Assembly: GCF_003461245.1 (NCBI RefSeq)
Contig: NZ_QTWS01000018.1
Span: 18,324-82,323, forward strand
Direction: 5' to 3'
Length of the DNA stretch: 64,000 nucleotides
Origin: Blautia sp. AF19-10LB
Lineage (GTDB): Bacteria; Bacillota; Clostridia; Lachnospirales; Lachnospiraceae
Shown here: one piece after another, positions 61,519-64,000 of the stretch
How the letters are laid out: every line of letters starts with the position of its first letter
Numbering within the stretch: the stretch's first letter is position 1
Notes under the pieces: generated by a model
Seen by the model: the letters and a program-made list of their open reading frames with translations, nothing else
Told to the model about the DNA's origin: nothing
The model's database searches: none
Position numbers and translations under genes: made by a program

Positions 61519-61567
61519 TGTTATACTGTGTTAGATTGAAAAAACACCTTTCACATATATAAAGGTG
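61519..61567 (+). promoter_or_regulatory. Promoter and leader hairpin of the DAHP synthase gene
   Basis: Extended -10 TG-T-TATACT (61519-61527). The RNA would begin near 61534 and carries a hairpin CACCTTT/AAAGGTG (61545-61567) before the GGAGG. No T-box or trp-type leader was recognised. Confidence 0.55.
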
Positions 61568-61594
61568 CCATCTATACACTGGAGGAAATACATC

Positions 61595-62626
61595 ATGTCT
61601 ATGAAGATCAATCATGAACTTCCACTTCCGGAAGTCCTGAAAAACGAATACCCGCTCAGCGATGAATTAAAAGCAGTCAAACAGGCTCGTGACGAAGAGA
61701 TCCGCCGTATCTTTACCGGTGAATCTGATAAATTTGTTGTACTTGTAGGTCCTTGCTCTGCAGACAACGAGGATACTGTCTGCGAATACGTCAACCGCCT
61801 CAAGAAAGTCGCTGACAAAGTTTCTGATAAGTTAATGATCATCCCGCGTGTTTACACCAACAAACCGCGTACTACCGGAGATGGATACAAAGGAATGCTC
61901 CATCAGCCGGATCCGGACAAAGCTCCTGACCTTCTTGCCGGCATCATCGCGATCCGTAAGATGCACATGCGCGTTATGCAGGAAACAGGACTTTCATCTG
62001 CCGATGAAATGCTTTACCCGGAAAACAGAAGTTACCTCGACGATATCCTCTCTTACGAGGCTGTCGGCGCACGCTCTGTTGAAAACCAGCAGCACCGCCT
62101 TACCGCCAGCGGAATGGATATCCCGGTCGGCATGAAGAACCCGACCAGCGGCGACCTCTCCGTTATGCTTAATTCCGTCACTGCTGCACAGCATCCGCAT
62201 CATTTCATTTATCGTGGATGTGATGTTGAGACATCCGGTAACGACCTGGCCCACACCATCCTCCGTGGAGGTGTCAACCAGTATGGACAGGCAATTCCGA
62301 ACTATCATTATGAAGATCTGATCCGACTCTACAACCTGTACAGCCAGAAGGATCTCAAGAACCCGGCTGTCATCATTGATGCCAACCATTCTAACTCCAA
62401 CAAGAAATACAAGGAGCAGATCCGTATCGTAAACGAAGTTCTCCACAGCCGCAACTGCAATCCGGAACTTCACAAACTTGTCAAAGGTGTCATGATCGAG
62501 AGCTACCTGCTCGAAGGACGCCAGGACATCAGCGACCACATGACCCCTGGATGCTCTATCACCGATCCGTGTCTTGGATGGGAGGATACTGAACGCCTGA
62601 TCTATGAAATTGCTGAGAAGTGCTGA
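61595..62626 (+). CDS. 3-deoxy-7-phosphoheptulonate synthase, type I (AroFGH)
   Basis: 343 aa from ATG 61595 (GGAGG nine bases upstream). First step of aromatic amino acid synthesis: PEP plus erythrose-4-phosphate. VVLVGPCSADNEDTV, PRVYTNKPRTTGDGYKG, EMLYPENRSYLDD, GARSVENQQHR, MDIPVGMKNPTSGD, IDANHSNSNKKYKEQ. Feedback specificity (Phe, Tyr, Trp) cannot be read. Single gene; no shikimate neighbours. Confidence 0.96.
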   Translation: MSMKINHELPLPEVLKNEYPLSDELKAVKQARDEEIRRIFTGESDKFVVLVGPCSADNEDTVCEYVNRLKKVADKVSDKLMIIPRVYTNKPRTTGDGYKGMLHQPDPDKAPDLLAGIIAIRKMHMRVMQETGLSSADEMLYPENRSYLDDILSYEAVGARSVENQQHRLTASGMDIPVGMKNPTSGDLSVMLNSVTAAQHPHHFIYRGCDVETSGNDLAHTILRGGVNQYGQAIPNYHYEDLIRLYNLYSQKDLKNPAVIIDANHSNSNKKYKEQIRIVNEVLHSRNCNPELHKLVKGVMIESYLLEGRQDISDHMTPGCSITDPCLGWEDTERLIYEIAEKC

Positions 62627-62639
62627 TAAAAACAGAAAC

Positions 62640-62680
62640 ACCGGAGATTCTTTTTTCACTCAAAGAATCTCCGGTATTTT
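62640..62680. terminator. Bidirectional terminator between DAHP synthase and spoVT genes
   Basis: ACCGGAGATTCTTT/AAAGAATCTCCGGT, a 14-bp stem with an 8-nt loop, then ATTTTTATT on the plus strand and a T-rich side on the minus. Confidence 0.9.
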
Positions 62681-63228
62681 TATTGTTCCATCTGCCGTCC
62701 AAGAAATCCTGCTGCCGTCTGTACCAGCATCTTCTCCGAATTTCCCGGTCTTTCCCCGTTACTTTTTCCGACAAGTGCAACCGAACCGATCGCGTCTCCT
62801 GCACAGATGATCGGCTGTATGATCAGACCTGCTTTATTTTCTTTCTGATTTTCGACCAGTGCTATCTTGCCTTTTTCTTCTCCGTAGTAGCACTTCATTT
62901 CCCGTTCTGCGATAACCCGGTCCAGCTCACGGCTGATTCCCTTGCCCTCGTATTCACGGCTGCCGTGTCCTGAAGCTGCCACCACCTGGTCATGATCTGT
63001 GATGCATGCCATCATGCCTGTCGTCTGTGCCAGAGCCTCCACATATTCCTTTGCAAAAATACTCAGCTCTCCGATCGGAGAATATTTCTTGAGGATAACC
63101 TCGCCTTCTCTGTCTGTAAAAATCTCCAGCGGGGTTCCCTCCTTGATCCTCAGTGTGCGCCGAATCTCTTTTGGAATCACAACTCTTCCAAGGTCATCGA
63201 TGCGGCGGACGATTCCTGTAGCTTTCAT
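62680..63228 (-). CDS. spoVT: Stage V sporulation protein T
   Basis: 182 aa from ATG 63228 (B. subtilis SpoVT is 178). AbrB-like DNA-binding swapped hairpin: MKATGIVRRIDDLGRVVIPKEIRRTLRIKEGTPLEIF in adjoining parts; then GAF-like domain (about 55-178: GMMACITDHDQVVAASG, LIIQPIICAGDAIGSVALVG). Forespore regulator, controls sigma-G genes. AGGAGG lies 12 nt before the ATG. A CATATAATA element about 30 nt before that could be a sigma-G-like -10. Shows that the host can sporulate. Confidence 0.95.
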   Translation of the reverse strand: MKATGIVRRIDDLGRVVIPKEIRRTLRIKEGTPLEIFTDREGEVILKKYSPIGELSIFAKEYVEALAQTTGMMACITDHDQVVAASGHGSREYEGKGISRELDRVIAEREMKCYYGEEKGKIALVENQKENKAGLIIQPIICAGDAIGSVALVGKSNGERPGNSEKMLVQTAAGFLGRQMEQ

Positions 63229-63234
63229 ATAGGT

Positions 63235-63850
63235 TATGTTCCTCCTGTTGTTTTTCCATATTCCGTGCTGTATGGTTATTATATGGAAAACAAGGAGAAT
63301 TATGTACATAAAAACTATCTGTCATAAGTTTCCGAACAATATCCTTATCAAAATTCAGGCCCATCTTGCCGTCTTTGACTTCGAACAGGCTTCCTCCAAG
63401 CTGCTTTGCTCCTACCAGCATGTAGTTTGCCATCGCATCACAGCCGAACAATGCCTTGCCATCGTTTGGCTCGTCTGTCTGTTCATCCTCTGTCAGATAC
63501 TCACTGAGGTCGACGACTTTGCCCATCTCATCCAGTTTATAAGCTGTGTCCGCATATGCAGAAAAAATAGCCGGCATATCGGAAGCACCTACTTTTTCCT
63601 CTGCTGCTGCCATAACATTTGTTTCCAGGTCATTAACACTTCCCTGACTGGAACTCTCAACTACGATTCCCTTTTCCTTGCCGACTGTGTCATTAAAAGA
63701 ATCTACAAGCGCATTAAACGCATCAAGCTGTTCGCCGTTATAGTATGTCCACACAGTGAGCGTAACCGGTTCGGATGACTTACCGATACTGCCTCCACAT
63801 CCACTGAGAATTCCTGCCATCATTGCCATACCTGTCAGACATGCTATCAA
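63235..63850 (-). pseudogene. Truncated sugar-binding lipoprotein gene
   Basis: Up to 200 codons resembling a family 1 binding lipoprotein: a signal with lipobox LSGC at about residue 15-18, then VTLTVWTYYNGEQLDAFNALVDSFN, FSAYADTAYKLDEMGKVVDLSEYL, GCDAMANYMLVG. Intact ones exceed 400 aa; after DKDIVRKL the reading leaves homology and runs into the spoVT leader. There is no ATG or ribosome site (only TTG at 63850), and TG-C-TATAAT-like promoter at 63901-63909 still remains. Decayed gene. Confidence 0.72.
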
Positions 63851-63982
63851 CTTTTTATTTTTGTAAAAAATATTTTATTTCAATTGCCTGTTATCTGATA
63901 ATTATAGCATTTAATCCGCCTGGCTTCAACCTGATGAAATATGAACTACTCGGCAACTGAGTTACCAGAGCATCTGAAATCT

Positions 63983-64000
63983 GGCGGGATACCGCCTTTT
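63983..64000 (+). terminator. Terminator-like hairpin at the right edge
   Basis: GGCGG-N4-CCGCC then TTTT, the end of the window. No plus-strand gene precedes it here, so its owner is outside or on the other strand. Confidence 0.4.

Noticed and set aside
61441..61594. T-box or trp-type leader before DAHP synthase
   Set aside because: No T-box core or leader peptide with aromatic codons; only a small hairpin.

Overview
The window looks like a chromosomal segment of an anaerobic, spore-forming Clostridia, most likely Lachnospiraceae (Blautia/Ruminococcus/Dorea-like). This is inferred from moderate GC with AT-rich spacers, strong AGGAGG ribosome sites, pyruvate formate-lyase as a main fermentation enzyme, SpoVT, and several Lachnospiraceae-type small conserved proteins. 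Most genes lie on the minus strand. No rRNA, CRISPR array or intact prophage was seen. There is one tRNA (Gln), one IS4-type transposase remnant and three decayed or partial genes.

Layout. 1-4000: end of a carbohydrate ABC importer (permease, secreted binding protein), a small membrane protein and an AraC regulator. 4024-7233: pflB-pflA with a palindromic operator candidate over the start of transcription. 7349-8364: a TetR regulator whose leader carries a cyclic-di-GMP-I (GEMM-I) riboswitch with its own terminator, back to back with three 12-bp direct repeats before the next operon. 8365-19895: a tellurite-resistance-type (Ter) stress module (TerD-like, AIM24-like, Ca-type P-ATPase, two TerD, TelA, YceG), then two U32-type proteins, one with an N-terminal extension that may be PilZ-like. 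20015-25950: GH32 sucrose hydrolase under a cre site, pgi, an FMN-binding-type protein, two small genes and a NifX-SlyD fusion.

25951-33428: a 420-nt gene-free stretch with long-range pairing, then a Ro60-like (TROVE/vWA) protein, an XRE regulator, an ADP-ribosylglycohydrolase, a GmrSD-like nuclease, a small vWA protein and a macrodomain protein. Two ADP-ribose-processing families beside a Ro60-like protein suggest RNA or ADP-ribose stress biology. 33583-34407: a hydrolase-fold protein. 34413-41924: two operons for amine or amino-acid uptake and oxidation (2Fe-2S protein, FAD/4Fe-4S oxidoreductase, BFD-type 2Fe-2S protein, DAO-type oxidoreductase; then OCD-family protein, AraC regulator, PII protein, APC permease). 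Each operon is preceded by the same 19-bp box and by a related GGCGTCAAC hairpin, so they are probably one regulon.

41995-64000: mostly housekeeping. It holds an IS4 remnant, lysS (with a C-terminal tRNA-binding domain), greA, dusB, a small conserved gene, birA, argF, SPFH and NfeD proteins, an rRNA/tRNA methyltransferase, pfkA, dnaE, cvfB, an acyl-ACP thioesterase, a GNAT acetyltransferase, tRNA-Gln, a diguanylate cyclase gene with an internal deletion, a V4R protein, pncB, DAHP synthase, spoVT and a truncated sugar-binding lipoprotein gene.

The strongest candidates for something not yet described are the paired box-and-hairpin amine-oxidation regulon, the Ro60/ADP-ribose neighbourhood with its possible structured RNA, and the Ter module flanked by a c-di-GMP riboswitch and a U32 pair.
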